Source: Hericium rajendrae (Eukaryota > Basidiomycota > Agaricomycetes > Russulales > Hericiaceae). From it: DNA of 64,000 nt. Below are positions 13,155 to 26,003 of the stretch, piece by piece. The position numbers were made by a program, and so were the translations under genes. The first letter of the stretch is position 1. Each line of letters opens with the position of its first letter. Below the pieces are notes generated by a model, which was not told the origin of the DNA, made no database searches, and saw only the letters and a list, made by a program, of their open reading frames with translations. Where the stretch lies: the NCBI GenBank assembly GCA_033439255.1, contig JAVRDV010000016.1:310001-374000 (forward strand). The letters are read 5' to 3'.

Positions 13155-16100
13155 TCAATGTAGATACTTCTCGTTCAATGCGTGCACTTCGCGCGCGAGG
13201 TATGGCCAATTCAACGCGCCTGCGAGCTCCGCGCGCAGGTGGCGCTCGTCATCTTTGGCGCGCTCCCGCGCGAGCTGCACTTCCCAACCGCAGAGATTGT
13301 AAAGTAAGCGCATGTTCGGTTGGATGAGCACCGAGAGGCGGCGCGAGCGTACGACGAGATAGGCATCGACAAGTGGCAACGCGAGATGCTTCATCACATA
13401 CGCGATCTGCGCATACAGTCACTGAATCAGCAGGAGTTTCAAAGTGTAAAGTCAAGAAAGGAAGACGTACTGTCACGGTCGCACTCCTCGAAACGCCAAC
13501 TCGGCAGTGCACCAGCACACGCCCGCCCTCTTCGCGCGCGCGATCGATCCACTCGCAGATCGGCGAGAGCTGTGGCGCAAGCGTGTCGATGCCATCATCG
13601 CAGACGCCCTTGATATCAAGCACCTTAATGCGGCCCTCACGCTCCTCGAGCCACAGCGAACCAGACGATGGCGGGCACTGCGGGGCCGCATGCGCATCCG
13701 GCGGTGGCACGAGCGCGCACTCACCAACCGACACGACATGCGTAATCCCGAGCGCGTGCAGCATGTATGCATTCGCCGCATGATTCCTGCGTCCAGTCAA
13801 CACCGATACAACTAACGCACAGGAAGGAGACAACGCACAGATTGCCCAGGTATAAGAACGGCAGCACACGGCTCGGGAAACTCCCGTCGAACCGCGGGTC
13901 TTCGAACCATACCTGGTGATCTGCGACGAGCGACGGCAGCAGCGGGCTCGTGCTCGCGCGCGGACGGCCCGGCGGTGGCGTCTTCCCGATGGGTTGGCGT
14001 TCCTCGTACGATGCAGAGAGCACAGGCGGCATCTGCTGAGAAACTGTGTGCGACGTAGTGCGGTTTTGTGGGACTGGTCGCGCAGCAGTACGATCACGCG
14101 CGAGGCGGGCCTCGACACGCCGCAGAAGGGGCAGGTCGGTTTTGTAGACGAAAAAAGAGCGCTTTTTGTTCACCTGCGGGCGCATATAATTAGGACCTGA
14201 CCACTTTTCCAGCCATAAAGATAAAACTCACCTGAAGCTCTACATACGCTTCCGGTAATGAGCAGCCCCGCATCGCCATCAACAAACATAGCGCTAAAAC
14301 GCTACTCTCCGTATATCCATCCGAGCTATAAATGAGCACCTTCGCGCCTCTTCGGTTTTTCGGCATCAGCACGCGCCGCAAGAAATCGATGAAAGCGTAG
14401 ATAGCGTCCGCGCCAGTGGTGACGGGGTACGTCGCGCTTGGGAAGGCGAGATGCACGACCACGCCCGCATGCGGGGGCGGACGATGCGGGATCGCCGTTG
14501 CTTTTCCTTTCTCCTTTTCCGACACCTTCACCTGCCCTAGCATGATCCGCTGACGCCATCCCTCTTCCAACCTTGCGAGATGCTCCTCAGCTGCGCGCAG
14601 CTGCGGCGGGCCTGGGACAAGAGCGGCGTCGCAGCATTCGATGCATATATCGAATCCTCCGGGATTGTGCTCAGGCGTGAACGGATCCGAAGTGCCCGGG
14701 GCAGGCGGTAGCGGGAGATCCGCATCCGGGAGAGGCACGTCTCCCGCATTGCCAAGAAACACCTGTCCAAGCTCGGGCGTGAATGGCCGTGGGCCATCAT
14801 GCTCGTCGACCTGGACGGGGGCGAATGCTGATGAGGCGGGGGCGAGAGTCAGGATCTCCGACGCGCGTGTGAGGTCGCGCATCTCCTCCTTCTCGCGCTG
14901 TGTGAAATCGACCGTGTTCGGCTTGCGGGGCGGCGCGGGCTCCTTGTCGGGTGCAACATGCGCATCAGTACTATCTGTGTGCGCGTGCCCCTCCATGCGC
15001 ACGACGAGCTCGCTAAGCTCAGAACGCATCTCTTCTGGGCTTGCATCAAGAACAAATACATTGTACTGCACTTTTTCCGCCGGCTCCTCGACGATGGTTG
15101 TACTCTTCGCTTCTGAAGAGGATGAGTAGTAGCACGTCGCTGAGCCCGCTGTGGTCTTGCGCGGGTGCCGCCGAGCCTCGGCCTTGGCTTCCATCGCCTG
15201 CTTGAACTTCTCCGCCAGCGCGATCGCCGCACGCTTTCCAGCAGGGTTCGTTGTGCCCGTCGGCGAGTAGATGACAATGTCACTCAGTGTTGCGTAGATC
15301 GGCTGCGGATACAGATAAATTAAAATTAGCAAGGCGTCAAACGAGATAAGATAAGACGAAACGAGGGCGAACCCGCGGGAACAGACATCGGGAGCGCGGC
15401 GGGGCGGATCCCCTGCGTCGACTCAATGAACCGCATCTCCTGGTTCCTGCGGAGATCTGAGCTGAAACACAGGGAAGAAGACAGGGGATGTCTCTGCTCG
15501 AGTACATCGCAAGTAGGAAATGTGCATCCCGTCAAGGCTCGACAAGCAACGCGTCATCTGAGCAGGCAGCGACGATCCTTTAGCGCTCCCCCGCATCTGG
15601 GCGCTAATTGCCACGAGGCGTGATCCCCGCACTGCCAGAGCAGACAACGTAAAACAAGAGGAAACACTCACCACCTGAATCCCAAAATTCCGGAGCGAGA
15701 TCCCATCTGGCACTTCCGGCGGGACGAATTCGAAGCTTTCCCCGCCCGACGCGAGCCGCAACAGTTCGCGCGGTCGCAAGGTTGAAGTGAGAAACGTGCG
15801 CTGCAGAAGAGACGCCTTCATATCGCCTGCGATATGCGCATGACCATTGGCGTTCGGGATGCAGGGGGAAGAGGGCGTAGATGCAGCGGTAAGCGGCGTA
15901 CCCGGCGTGTTCGAGAGTGAAAGCGCAGAGGGTGCAGGCGACGCGGGGGAAGTACTGCTAGTATTGGAGGTACTCGTTGATGCGCTGCGTTCGCGGTCTG
16001 TGTGAGGGATGGGTCTGACCGTCGACGATGGGGAGGTGTCGATTGGTGGCGGGTTTGGATGCCGGTGATTGACTGGGTGCATGTGTTGCTGTTTCTCCTT

Positions 16101-16637
16101 CTCCTGAGCAGGGACGGGAAATGGAAAGGGGAATGGGCAGACCGTTGTTGAGCGGGTGTCAGTGTCGACGTCCATCGCGAACGTATCCTCGTCCTCCGCC
16201 TCCCCGTCGACCTCAATATCCGACGAGCTCAGCTCCGAGTCGAAGTCGTCCTCGCTCATATCATCGTCGCGCTGTGGCTCGGGCATGCCTTCTTCGTCGC
16301 AAGCGACCCAGATCAGACCGCGAAAGCGCGGGATTTGGATCGCAGCGCGACCGGCGGCAGCGGCGAAGAAGGCATTCTGCTGCTCGTTGTCGCCTTCGAC
16401 GCCGTGGAGAAAGGGGAAGAGCGTAGTGTCGGGGGCGTGCGAAAGCAGACTTTGTAAATGGAGTTTGGCGAATTGGGCGGCGGAGAGCGCGCGTATAGGC
16501 GTGTGCGGGGCAGGACGGGGGAGGAGAGTCGGGAGAGAGGATAGAAAGGAGGGGTCATAGTCGAGGCCGTGGATGGGTGGGGGAGCCTTGGTGACCGTCT
16601 TCGTCGTCGTGACGGTCATAGTGGTCGTTGGCGACAT
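13155..16637 (-). CDS. PPS1: Dual-specificity protein phosphatase, Pps1-like
   Basis: Predicted Tyr/Ser/Thr phosphatase. Exons: 16637-15672, 15439-15383, 15302-14232, 14173-13839, 13786-13471, 13406-13155; the sum is 998 aa plus stop. The catalytic loop HCRVGVSRSATVT (Cys about 904, Arg about 910) fits HCxxxxxR[S/T]. The upstream FLYLGNL...HALGITHVVSVGE is the usual DSP core. The N-terminal two thirds match the layout of yeast Pps1, with a conserved-looking RGLIW block, an acidic Asp/Glu stretch (about residues 130-165) and the block GIRPAALPMS. Yeast Pps1 acts around S-phase and checkpoint control; that role is only inferred here. The 57-nt second exon depends on a weak GTTCCC donor, so its edges are the least certain part. 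Confidence 0.9.
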
Positions 16638-18540
16638 CGAGGATGAAGATGGGAGGGAGTGGGAAAGGTGAAAGCAAATACGAACGGAGGTCGTCTAGTT
16701 ATCAGTTCCCTATATTGAATTGTGCATCGCAGATCTCCCGCTTATCGTCTTCAAACTCTATTTCTACCTCTATAGATCCCCGTTGCTGCATTCCTCCGCA
16801 ACGGTAATCGAATCCGTCTGTCGACGCTCGCGATACGGCCTGCGCTACTACTATAGTCTGTTCAATGGCGAGGACAGCGAGCAAGAGGTCGTCGACGTTG
16901 CGAGGAATGACGAGGACGTAAAGGTCGCGCCGAGAAACAGGGTCGGAGGCGAGCCTAGCCCTTTCGGGGACGAGAAGCTGTGCCTTCGAATTGCCGTGAT
17001 CGAAAGGACCCATGGGACCTGCCGGGACCTGAACTACCTCCTGTTGCACCTCGCCGCTCCCGTCTAGACCTTCTCATCCTCCCGTCGCGCGCGTTGTGTT
17101 GGCGTAGGCCAACTGCAGTGTCGTATATCTCTATTGACAAACTTCACAACGCTCGTCGTCAACGTCAGCATCCGCATCACTGCTATGGTCCCCATTCGTT
17201 AAGTTATTCCGGGGGTCTAGGCTGCAGCGCCGGCGCCCAGGAACCTTACCACTCGATTTAACCTCTCCTCCGCCTGCCGCTGCCGCTCCGCATACCTCGA
17301 TCTGCCCCGCGCTGCGCCAATATCATTTCACCAGATCGCCATTCATTCAATCCCTTGCGCAATCCTGCTGAATCGACCGCGGACTCATTCTCGTTTTGCT
17401 GACTCTCTGTAGATCGGTGTTTATTCTGAAGAGCGCGAGCAGTTGCTTCGGCCCCGCACACTCATCCGATGTAGATCTCGCACAGATGGCTCCACCGTCC
17501 CACGACGTTCCGCTCGCATCTTGATGGAGGAGTGTATTGGTGTGGTGATGATGCGGTTCAATAGATTCGTGATCGAGCAGATGGTGAATCGGAGAGTCCT
17601 GGTGAGTAGCCATTGTGGCATTTGCGGAAAGACAGATGTTCACAATGAACGCGTGATCAATTGGCAGACCGTGCTTTGCGAAAGGCCAGATGTGGACAAA
17701 TTGCATGAACGTCAAGATAGTCGATTGAGCTCGAGGGAGTGGCGAGCGAATGGCAAGGCTGGAATAGTGCTGGAATCCATGACCGCTCTGCAGCTCGTCA
17801 CGCGAAGTTGGTGCAAATCATGCCGAGGCAACAACGGGATCTGTCACCCTGTCACTACTACCTGTCGAGAAGCACGCCGTGCGATCTGCGCATGGATTCC
17901 TCGTTAGGAATGGAAGACGAAGGTGCGTATTGTTGGGGCGGGCGTGTGCCTTTGAAGAGCTAAAAAGGACGTCGACTGCCCGTTTGCAGACTTCCTTGTG
18001 GTATCGATCGTTCATTGCGAGCGAATATCTGTCTCTGGGACTGTTCCGGCTTTATTAGCAGGTGAAGTTTTGTTGGTCCACACGAAATCAAGCTCTCACG
18101 CAAGTGCTAGCTTCTGCGTCCATTTGTACGCGGATCATTCAGCCACATCTCTCTCCACAGAGTTCACGCTGCCGCTGGCAGTATTACCTCCGAGGCTAAT
18201 TCAGGTGCAACTTCACTGGAACGATGTTCCTGTCAACGAGGAACCGAACTGTTGAAATGAAGACAACATATGTTCCGTCAGTACTTCTTCAGTGGCCCAC
18301 TGCACATCCTCCTTCCTTAATGCACCTGCAGTCTCCTTACCGCACGGGTAATGCATTGTCCTGATCAATCCACCCGAGAAGCACACTCAGAATCATCTGC
18401 CACTCTGTATACCGCCAACTCGTCATGCGGCCCCGACTCTCCGTATACAACCTTGTACTGTAACTCATGACCATGTTACTTATGCCGAGCACTGTGCCTC
18501 TCGAGTCAACCGGCTACTTCGCTAGCGGAATGGGTTCTAG

Positions 18541-18725
18541 GCTTCTAATTCGCTCCTCAGAAATACGGCCGACATCCCACGATGACGAACATCGACTCCA
18601 AGATCTGTACAGCGTCTAACAATCTCATTACAGCTTCCGAGATCCTGACACCTTCATTTTCGCGCATATAGTCGGTAAGCACCCTTTGGACGTGCGCATA
18701 TATCGCCAACTACGAGTATAGGATA
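18541..18725 (-). pseudogene. Decayed copy A of a duplicated tract
   Basis: Matches the tract at 19041-19225 at an offset of exactly 500 bp for the core GCGGCCGA..CCCACGA (here about 18562-18590) and for TTCGCGCATATAGT...AAGCACC...TTGGACG. Read on the minus strand this copy has several stops and frame changes, whereas copy B keeps a 73-codon frame. This is therefore the more decayed member. Confidence 0.6.
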
Positions 18726-19040
18726 TGAAATATACGCGTCTCACGCCTCACATGCCTAGCAAGGCAGCGTGTTGGGCAGCATTCACCTGTTCATATCCTC
18801 TCCTTCGCATGGTAAGCTTAAACTCTTTTTGACTTACAGATAGGGCACCATCTTAATTCCTCCGTCAGAAGCATACACAGCATTAACTACCTCCATCGCA
18901 TGCTTTCTGCATTCTCGACACTCCACACATACTGTACTGTCAAACCGTACACGTGTCCGAACTCATGATCGTGCTCCATCTGAAAGACTTGGAGTCTATC
19001 TGACTCGGCCGACTCCAGCACCGCGGATTCTATCCCCATG

Positions 19041-19225
19041 GGCTTATTATTACCTCTTCAAAATGCGGCCGATGTCCCACGACAACGACTCTCGAAGACT
19101 TCCAACATCCACGCAAAGCCTGCCGAGTGTCTCCATTACCACCCTCTTCATAGCCTCTCCTATCCTGACTCTCACGTTTCCGCGCATATAGTTGATGAGC
19201 ACCTCTTGGACGCGCGTACCCTTCG
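19041..19225 (-). pseudogene. Copy B of the duplicated tract, with a surviving minus-strand frame
   Basis: The minus-strand frame 19271-19050 encodes 73 residues, including YFLELTKGTRVQEVLINYMR and a tail ending SLSWDIGRILKR. The adjoining upstream frame 19450-19262 (other phase) continues with coding-like sequence RYPDACNGPRLRSPVAAL. The two may be exons of one remnant. The protein family is not recognised. The paired, more decayed copy A implies local duplication followed by loss. Confidence 0.4.
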
Positions 19226-20289
19226 TCAACTCCAGAAAATAGGCCGCGTCTCCGTTTGCGATCATTTGCATGTCATGCGGGTCAGAATTGCATCAGTGAC
19301 TTTTACTTCTAAATCCATAAGGGCGGCGACCGGGGAACGTAACCGCGGGCCATTGCAGGCGTCTGGATACCGCAGAACATCCTTGCGAACAACGGACACA
19401 CGCAATGCCGAGAATGAATCAAGCACATAATCAGTCAGCGGAGAGAACAACGCTCACGCCGTCACCTCCATCAGTGGATGTCATCATCGGGAGTACCTTG
19501 AAGGGTGCTCTCCACGTCCCCGCTCAGCTGCGAGTCTCGACCCCATGCCGGTGGCCAACAATTTTGAAGCGGACGTGCCGCCTGCGCACGTCGGACTTAC
19601 TCGTATGCCGATCTTCAAAGCTTCAACGCCATATGCTCGGAAACTCTTTACCGGCGGGCTTCGAAAATGGCGGATGAGCAGGTTCCCCGCAGCGATCGAA
19701 AGTATGGACAAGTGGGAATCTTTCACAGGAAAACTTGGAGTCTACATGCGCCCGCATGTGTTTCTCGTCGTGTAATCGAGACTGGGATTTGGTCTAGACT
19801 TTCAACAAAGTGCAGGTTCCTATGGGGGCTGACGATTTTGTTTCGAACAATTTGGAGATCACGTCTGCGCCCCTCACGCTTGGGTACGACACCTTATTCT
19901 CGTCGGGATTGCGCGGTTATTTTCCCTGAGGATTCTGTTGCTGTTACTCATGTACCCGTGGTTAACAAGGTGACTGGACGGAAACCATTTCTCGCACGTG
20001 TGCGATGAATGGTCCTGCCAACTACAAGACAAGCAATTTTATCCACTCCCGACTGATATCAATATTTCTCAAAACGGCGCCGTTCGGGTATGTCGTATCT
20101 GCCTCTAACAAAGTCTATTTTCTGTTGTTCGGACTTGCTATCATCCCTTCTGGAGCGGAAAGGCCGGAACGGCGTCAATCCTGTCTCGTTCGCAAGGTCC
20201 TGAACGTCACATGCTGGCCTCGTGCATACGGTGAGGCGATATACCCATCCTGTAGCTGGACCCTGCAGCTTTGCCTTTATTCGAACACC

Positions 20290-21380
20290 ATGTCTATTCT
20301 TTCCGCAGGTCCGGCCAAACCACTGGTAAGTGATATGTCGCAGATGGTACTTGCAGCGCCTAATGTATTCATATCGTCCAATCTTCGATTAGCTACAAAA
20401 CGCTATCAAGACGCTCACAGTCAACGATCTTCTCGCACCCGGAGAACCTCTCCAGCTTCAACGCGTGGACGTGCCTGTTGATCTCATCTAGCCACATCCT
20501 ATTTCGGACTTCACTCGCTCAAGACTTCCCCAGGTTCTCCGTGAAGGAGGTGTATCTCCACGGTTGCCTTCGACTTTTCCTCCCGCCGGCGGTTTGGAAC
20601 TATCGTGCTCACTTGGCCTTCCAATCGGCGCTGGCAGTTGCAGCACGGTTTTTGGGACGCAAAGTCAACGCCTTTGTGATTCGAACGTTTTCGTACCGCC
20701 ACTTGTGCTGAAGATGCCTCGTTACCATCCCTACTTCAATTTGAGTTTGGCGCGAGAAAAATGGTTCTACGATGAGATGGAGTCTGTCCAAGGGATTGCT
20801 ATCGCCCGATGCTATGGGCTTTTTGCCGTGGATGTGCCTGATGAGCTCACTGGCGATGTTCGTCCGTGGCAATACCCATACGGTGATTTCGACTTCGATG
20901 ATGACTCGGGTGACCTTTCTCTGTCCGACGCCGATACACATGCCTTCAGTATGGAGATCAGGAAACATCCGAACCGCCTTTATATCTTGGTGTTGGAACA
21001 ACTAGGAGACATGCTTCCTGTCGGCGAGTCGATCAGCGAGAAGGATCGTTGAGAGTCCACCTTTCCGTGTCGTGACTGGCAGCTCACTACGAACCAACAG
21101 AGATGATATCAGGAGCTTCTACAGGGACATCGGGCATCTTGGTGTTTACGTCGACAATCAGCAAGTGGGACGCCAGAATATTCTGCGTGCGCCTGTCTCT
21201 CCACCGGGCCTTACGGGCAGACCGTCATCCACCACGCAAAAGACGCATAATTGGCGTCTGATCGACTTCGCTGAGGCAAGCAAGAGCGAGTTTACGGAGG
21301 AGCGGATATTCGACAATCATATGACATATGTTGAAACACTCCTCGATGGCTTGCCTTTCTGGCATGAGCCCAAGTGGTGA
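20290..21380 (+). pseudogene. Agaricomycete-type protein-kinase-like gene with an in-frame TAG
   Basis: Exons 20290-20325, 20393-21047 and 21103-21380 join in phase to 322 codons with one internal stop, TAG at 20489-20491. The fold signals are those of the kinase-like family common in Agaricomycetes: GLPIGAGSCSTVF (Gly-rich loop), VLKM (Lys), LAREKWFYDEM, IARCYGLF, LYILVLEQLGDMLP (hinge), VYVDNQQVGRQNIL (catalytic-loop Asp and Asn) and WRLIDFAEA (DF motif). Both canonical introns are 55-67 nt. The reading frame is kept on both sides of the TAG, so either a recent nonsense mutation inactivated the gene or a third intron (about 20471-20533, GTGCCT...CCCCAG, 63 nt) removes the stop. The donor of that intron is weak. 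Substrate unknown. Confidence 0.65.
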
Positions 21381-21922
21381 GGTTGAGGGCTCACTAGGTG
21401 CAGGCAGAGTTACTCAAACCCAGATGTAGCTGGATGGCCCTAGTTGAACGAAGTACTGGCTATAATGGATAATACTGGACGGTAGAGTGTGCCATGTAGG
21501 ATCGTGGATTCGTTCTGTCTCGATCGTGCTCAAGATAAAATCCGGTAGACGACCATGTCTCCAGTCGCAGAACGTAGCTCGGTAGTATGCATCTCATGCG
21601 GGTTCTTAGTTCAAGGCGTGAGCTCCATGCGAACAACAAGCAAACTCCATACCGTGCATGCGAAATGGAGAGTAACAGACCTTCCGATCTTCTAGTATTG
21701 TCCTGGAAATACCTCATATCAATGTCTACAACACACACCCTTTCCCCAACCCGCCGTGGGTGAAGTTGGTATATTCGTGAATGTCCAACGAATCGTGACG
21801 CAACCTATGTTCAATAATACAGTTTACAGCAGCCTACGCGGTCGGGAAGGTATGCAAGCAGTGAGCAGAATGAGGCCCTGAGGACCATAATAAGCAAAAC
21901 CCGATACATCACATAACCTTCG
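21381..21922. other. Convergent intergenic spacer
   Basis: This 542-bp stretch separates the 3' ends of the plus-strand kinase-like gene and the minus-strand ABC transporter. It should hold both 3' UTRs. No gene or repeat is seen; an open minus frame of 92 codons (21738-21460) has no motif. Confidence 0.5.
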
Positions 21923-24900
21923 TCACCGCCGCTCGCGGACGTAGAAGTGCAGCACAATGTAGCTGAGGGCGGTGAATGACACGAAGAAGATCGCGAGCAG
22001 GGAGATGTTCGGCCACCAGAACGACTGGGCGCGCAGGCCGAAGATGGACAGGATTGTTGCGGCTGGGACATCGAGCTCGACGCCGTACTGTGACATGCGA
22101 AGTTAGTGATCGACCGGATAGATATATGCGACGTGGTCTACCTGGACTTCCTTAAGCTGAAGGTATCGAAGTTCGTTCACAGCCAGTGCCTCGAAGGCTG
22201 CGTGGAAGAACGAGATTGTGTGCAACCACTGCAGCCATGGCTTAACCTTCGATCGGTTGATCAAAAGACCAGTGAACAGCAAACTGCGCATGGCATAGCA
22301 GGTCAGTCGATGGCCTGCAAATCATAGGAGTGACGACTAACTTAAACAACATGACCATAGTACCGATGAGACTGGCGACGCTCGTGCTCTCGACGGCGAT
22401 GGAAATGAGGAGCACGACACTGGCGGTCGTCAAGTTGAAGAGAACCAGAGTGAGGAGGAACTTCCAGAACGCGGTGACAGAAGGCACGAAGCCCACAATG
22501 CCGTAGACGATGCCACCGAAGAGCAGAGGAGGGACGACCCGCAGGGGCAAGATATCGAAAAGCACCTTGGACGCGAAGTACGTAAACGATGAATAGTATC
22601 CGTTCGCCCTGACTCACATTGTCAGTACAGCACTGACAGACAAATTGAATGAAAACATACCGTTCCCGCATGAACAAGATGCGTTCATTGGCAAAAAGCC
22701 CAAGACTTGACAGACACGAGAACCCGAACAAGGCCAATGTGAAGAAGAAAGCCCCTGCAGGTGACCATCAGCGTTATCAAACTGAGAAAACAAGAGAACC
22801 CAAACCAACCCAATCTGTTCTGGAAACCACCGATATCATTCGAGACATTGTGGTAGAACAAGCCACAAATCACTGTTGTTGAACACTAAGTCAGCCCATA
22901 TCATCTTCCAACACGCTAATGATAACTTACGAGCGAGGGCGATGGAACCAATATAATGCGCCGCCAACAGCGCCGGATCGCGATACAAATTCTTGAACGC
23001 GCGCCCGCTCAAAATGCTGAACTGCGTCGTCCAATTCGCGCGCTTCCGCCCGCGCAGCAACGAGCTCTCCACTGCGACGTCCGGCAGCTCCGACGTCCCC
23101 TCCGGCCCGCTCCTCGGCTGCGCGACCTGCTCGAACTCCGCATGGATGTCCGCCGCGACGTCACTCGACTCGAACTTCTCGACAAGCTCCGCAAGGCGCG
23201 GCGACAACGGCGCGTCGCCGTTCTGCGAGGCGAACGTGACGGCCTCGAGGAATTGGGAGGTCTTGCGCTTGATGAAGCTGGAGGAGTCGCCGATCGAGGT
23301 GGGCCGCACCTGCAGTTCGGTTTCGTCGTCAATGAGGGTGGAAGACTGGCCGCCGTTGGAGGAACGAGAGATTGGGGCAGTGGATACGCCCAGAAGACCG
23401 CGTTCTTCGTCGCGAAGGTTAGAGGTATCTACACCGCTGGCCGAAACCGGCTCTGGAGGGCTGTCAGTGCTAGGTGTCTCCGTGCTTGCTTGCATCGTGA
23501 GGTCAACTAAACACGAGACCTTAGTATCAATAGCAAGATATAGATATGGATGTTACACACTCAAGAAGTCTGCAACGTTATATCCAATAGGACACGGATA
23601 GCCAATATCGGTGAAGTATTTCTGGCAAGTTGACATATCGCCCGAATAGACCAGCTTTCCTTGCGCTAGGAGGACCAGCTGATCGAAAAGAGCGACGATG
23701 TTGCTGCGAGGCTGGTGGATCGTGAAAACGACCGTCCTGTTGTAGTCACGAGCTAGAGACGTCAGACTCTCTACGACGTTGAAAGCATTGAAAGCATCCA
23801 GTCCTACGTAGGTGTGAGTCCTTGATGAATTTAAGCTCAGTCAAGAGCACTTACCGCTCGTAGGCTCGTCCAGGAACAGAATTGACGGACTAGTGACAAG
23901 TTCGCAGGCGATGGATACTCTTCGCTTCTCGCCTCCGGAGATAGAACGATGGCCTAGGAACAATCAAACATGGTTCGAGACCATCATCGAATATGAGCAC
24001 TCACCAGAGTCGCCGATCCGCATGTCTTTGATGCCGAGAATCCCAAGTTCATTCATCGTCTCCAAGGTGCGGTACTTCTTCGCTTCCAAACTCATCTCCC
24101 GGGGCAACCGCAGCAGCGCTGAATACAGGACGGTCTCATACACCGTCAACGTGCTCATGAGTGTATCCTCCTGGTCGACATATCCCACGACGTTCCTGAA
24201 CTCCTCATCATCGACTTCGCGCCCATTAACGAGCGTCGTCCCGCTGACGGTCCCGCGCTTGCGTTTGCGCGCGAGAATGTCGAGGAACGTCGACTTGCCC
24301 GCACCGGATGCGCCCATGATCGCCATGACCTGGCCTGGCTTCACGCGCCCCTCGATCTTATCGAGAATCGTGCGCCCGTTCAGTTTGTATGTGATGTGAG
24401 AGAAGTGCAGCGACGCAGGGACGTGGTCCGACATGAGCCGCGACACCTCCGTGTCCGGAAGGCGGATCTTGCCAAAGTCACTCTTGCGCGCGCGGCCGGC
24501 GTACCATAAGACTGCGACGCAGATGGGTCAATGTCCGTGAAGAATGCGGGTGGGAAGAACTTACTTGCGGAGGTCAAGATGACGATTAAGCCGGCACCGG
24601 CAGAGCTCAGAGCTACCCATTTGGTGTTGTCTGGCTTCGGGGGTTTCTGTAGGACAGAAACGTGCGTCAGTATGATAAATAACAGAATGTCAAAAGCGCT
24701 CATTTACCACATAGCCTGGAACTTGAGAATAGTGCAAGCACTCTCCTCCTCCACACTCCAATGTGATATAGCCATCTCCAAAGATGTCGTTGATAAGCTG
24801 GTTCATAGCAGGCTCCTCGAAGCGACACCCGTCACCCGTCTTGCAGCTGAATGACGCGGGACCTCGAATTTCCTCCGTTAAGAAATCAGAGATATCTGGA

Positions 24901-26003
24901 GAAAGTTCAGATCACATTGCATGACAACTCAATACTGAGACACTCACCAACACTGCCATCCTCGCCGCAAATGAACCGTCCCGGAATGCAGCTGCACTTG
25001 ATGTTGTTGCAGTTGTATGTCGTAGTATTGGCATCGTAGCCAGCCTGTGTATCCGAGGTGCACGTATCCAGGGCACAGTAGAATGACTCTTGTTGAGCGG
25101 TCCAAAACTGGAAGTCACATGTATCATCAAGCTTGTTGCAGCTAAATGTTACTTGCGGCGGCCTATCTGGGAGCATATCGAGAATCTTGCGGTCTGTCAA
25201 GATGAGGGGTTGAAGACATGTCGAGGAGATAGGAAATGAGGCATACTGGTGACGTTGCACATTTGGTGGTTATTGAAAACAGTCTGGCCGCCTTTGTAGC
25301 ACGTCATATTCGACGAGGCAGCATCACCGTCAAGAGATGAGATTCCTCCTGCCAGCGGAAATCCAGCGCAGGCATCGTCATTTTGACATACTGAAGCATG
25401 GGCAACCGCGAGTCAACGCCATATCAGGCGAAAAGCTAAACGGAATTCGAACCATTGCAGTTGATTCCATCCCATCCATCCTTGCATTGGCAGTCTTCAC
25501 CGTCCTCGCGCAAGTGTCGGGATTCACCATCAGCAAGAGAGTCACATTCTGAAGTACGAGAAGTCAGCTGGCCGCAGAGGCACCGGAGCCCAAGAATACG
25601 CACGTGGTGTCAGACAGTCTATGCCTCCCCACCCTGGCGGACACTTGCACTGCCCATTGTACGGATCGCACTCTCCGTACTGACCACAGGTAAATGCGGG
25701 CAGCAAACAGTTAAAACATGGTGGACAATCGTCTGCAAAGACGTGAGCTGTGCGCGCATATAATCGGGCTGGCACCGAATACCTCTCAGTGAACCTGTGC
25801 TATCTAGCGTCTGCGATACCCAACCTCCGTATCAGCAAACGAATCTGAAAAATCTAAGATGAACATACAGATAGCTTGTAACCGGATAGCCCGACACTGG
25901 GAATAAACTTCGATACGTTTTGTGCAGCGCTAGCAGTCGACAGGACATCAAATAACGGGAGCAGCGAGACCGCTGCTAGTGTCAATGACCGGGATGGCAC
26001 CAT
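21923..26003 (-). CDS. ADP1: ABCG-type half transporter with lumenal EGF-like repeats (Adp1-like)
   Basis: Seventeen exons: 26003-25869, 25810-25783, 25732-25604, 25548-25453, 25390-25247, 25193-24948, 24895-24708, 24646-24565, 24511-24005, 23953-23855, 23803-23561, 23506-22931, 22872-22810, 22754-22661, 22608-22342, 22283-22142, 22087-21923; 1067 aa, close to yeast Adp1. Order: signal peptide (residues 1-27), Cys-rich lumenal part with EGF-like units ([24 protein letters not shown]), one membrane segment ([16 protein letters not shown]), ABC domain (Walker [10 protein letters not shown] about 416-424, signature SISGGEKRR, Walker [11 protein letters not shown]), then an ABC2 membrane domain with six segments near the C terminus. 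A Ser/Thr-rich cytosolic linker separates the two. Substrate is unknown; Adp1 relatives sit in internal membranes. It shares a divergent promoter with ALG12. Confidence 0.93.

Larger units (their letters stand above)
16638..20289. other. Gene-poor interval with decayed duplicated sequence
   Basis: No intact gene could be supported. The first 450 bp upstream of the phosphatase hold a minus-strand frame (17049-16702, 115 aa) with coding-like third positions but no recognised motif. 17340-18260 has several short frames on both strands without continuity. 18541-19225 contains two diverged copies of one tract, listed separately. Between 19405 and 19780 there are frames of 76-90 codons of unknown nature, directly upstream of the kinase-like gene. 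Confidence 0.4.

Noticed and set aside
16702-17049. 115-codon minus frame upstream of the Pps1-like gene with coding-like third positions
   Set aside because: No family motif, no splice link to the phosphatase, and pyrimidine-rich promoter DNA can mimic such codon bias. Kept only as a note.
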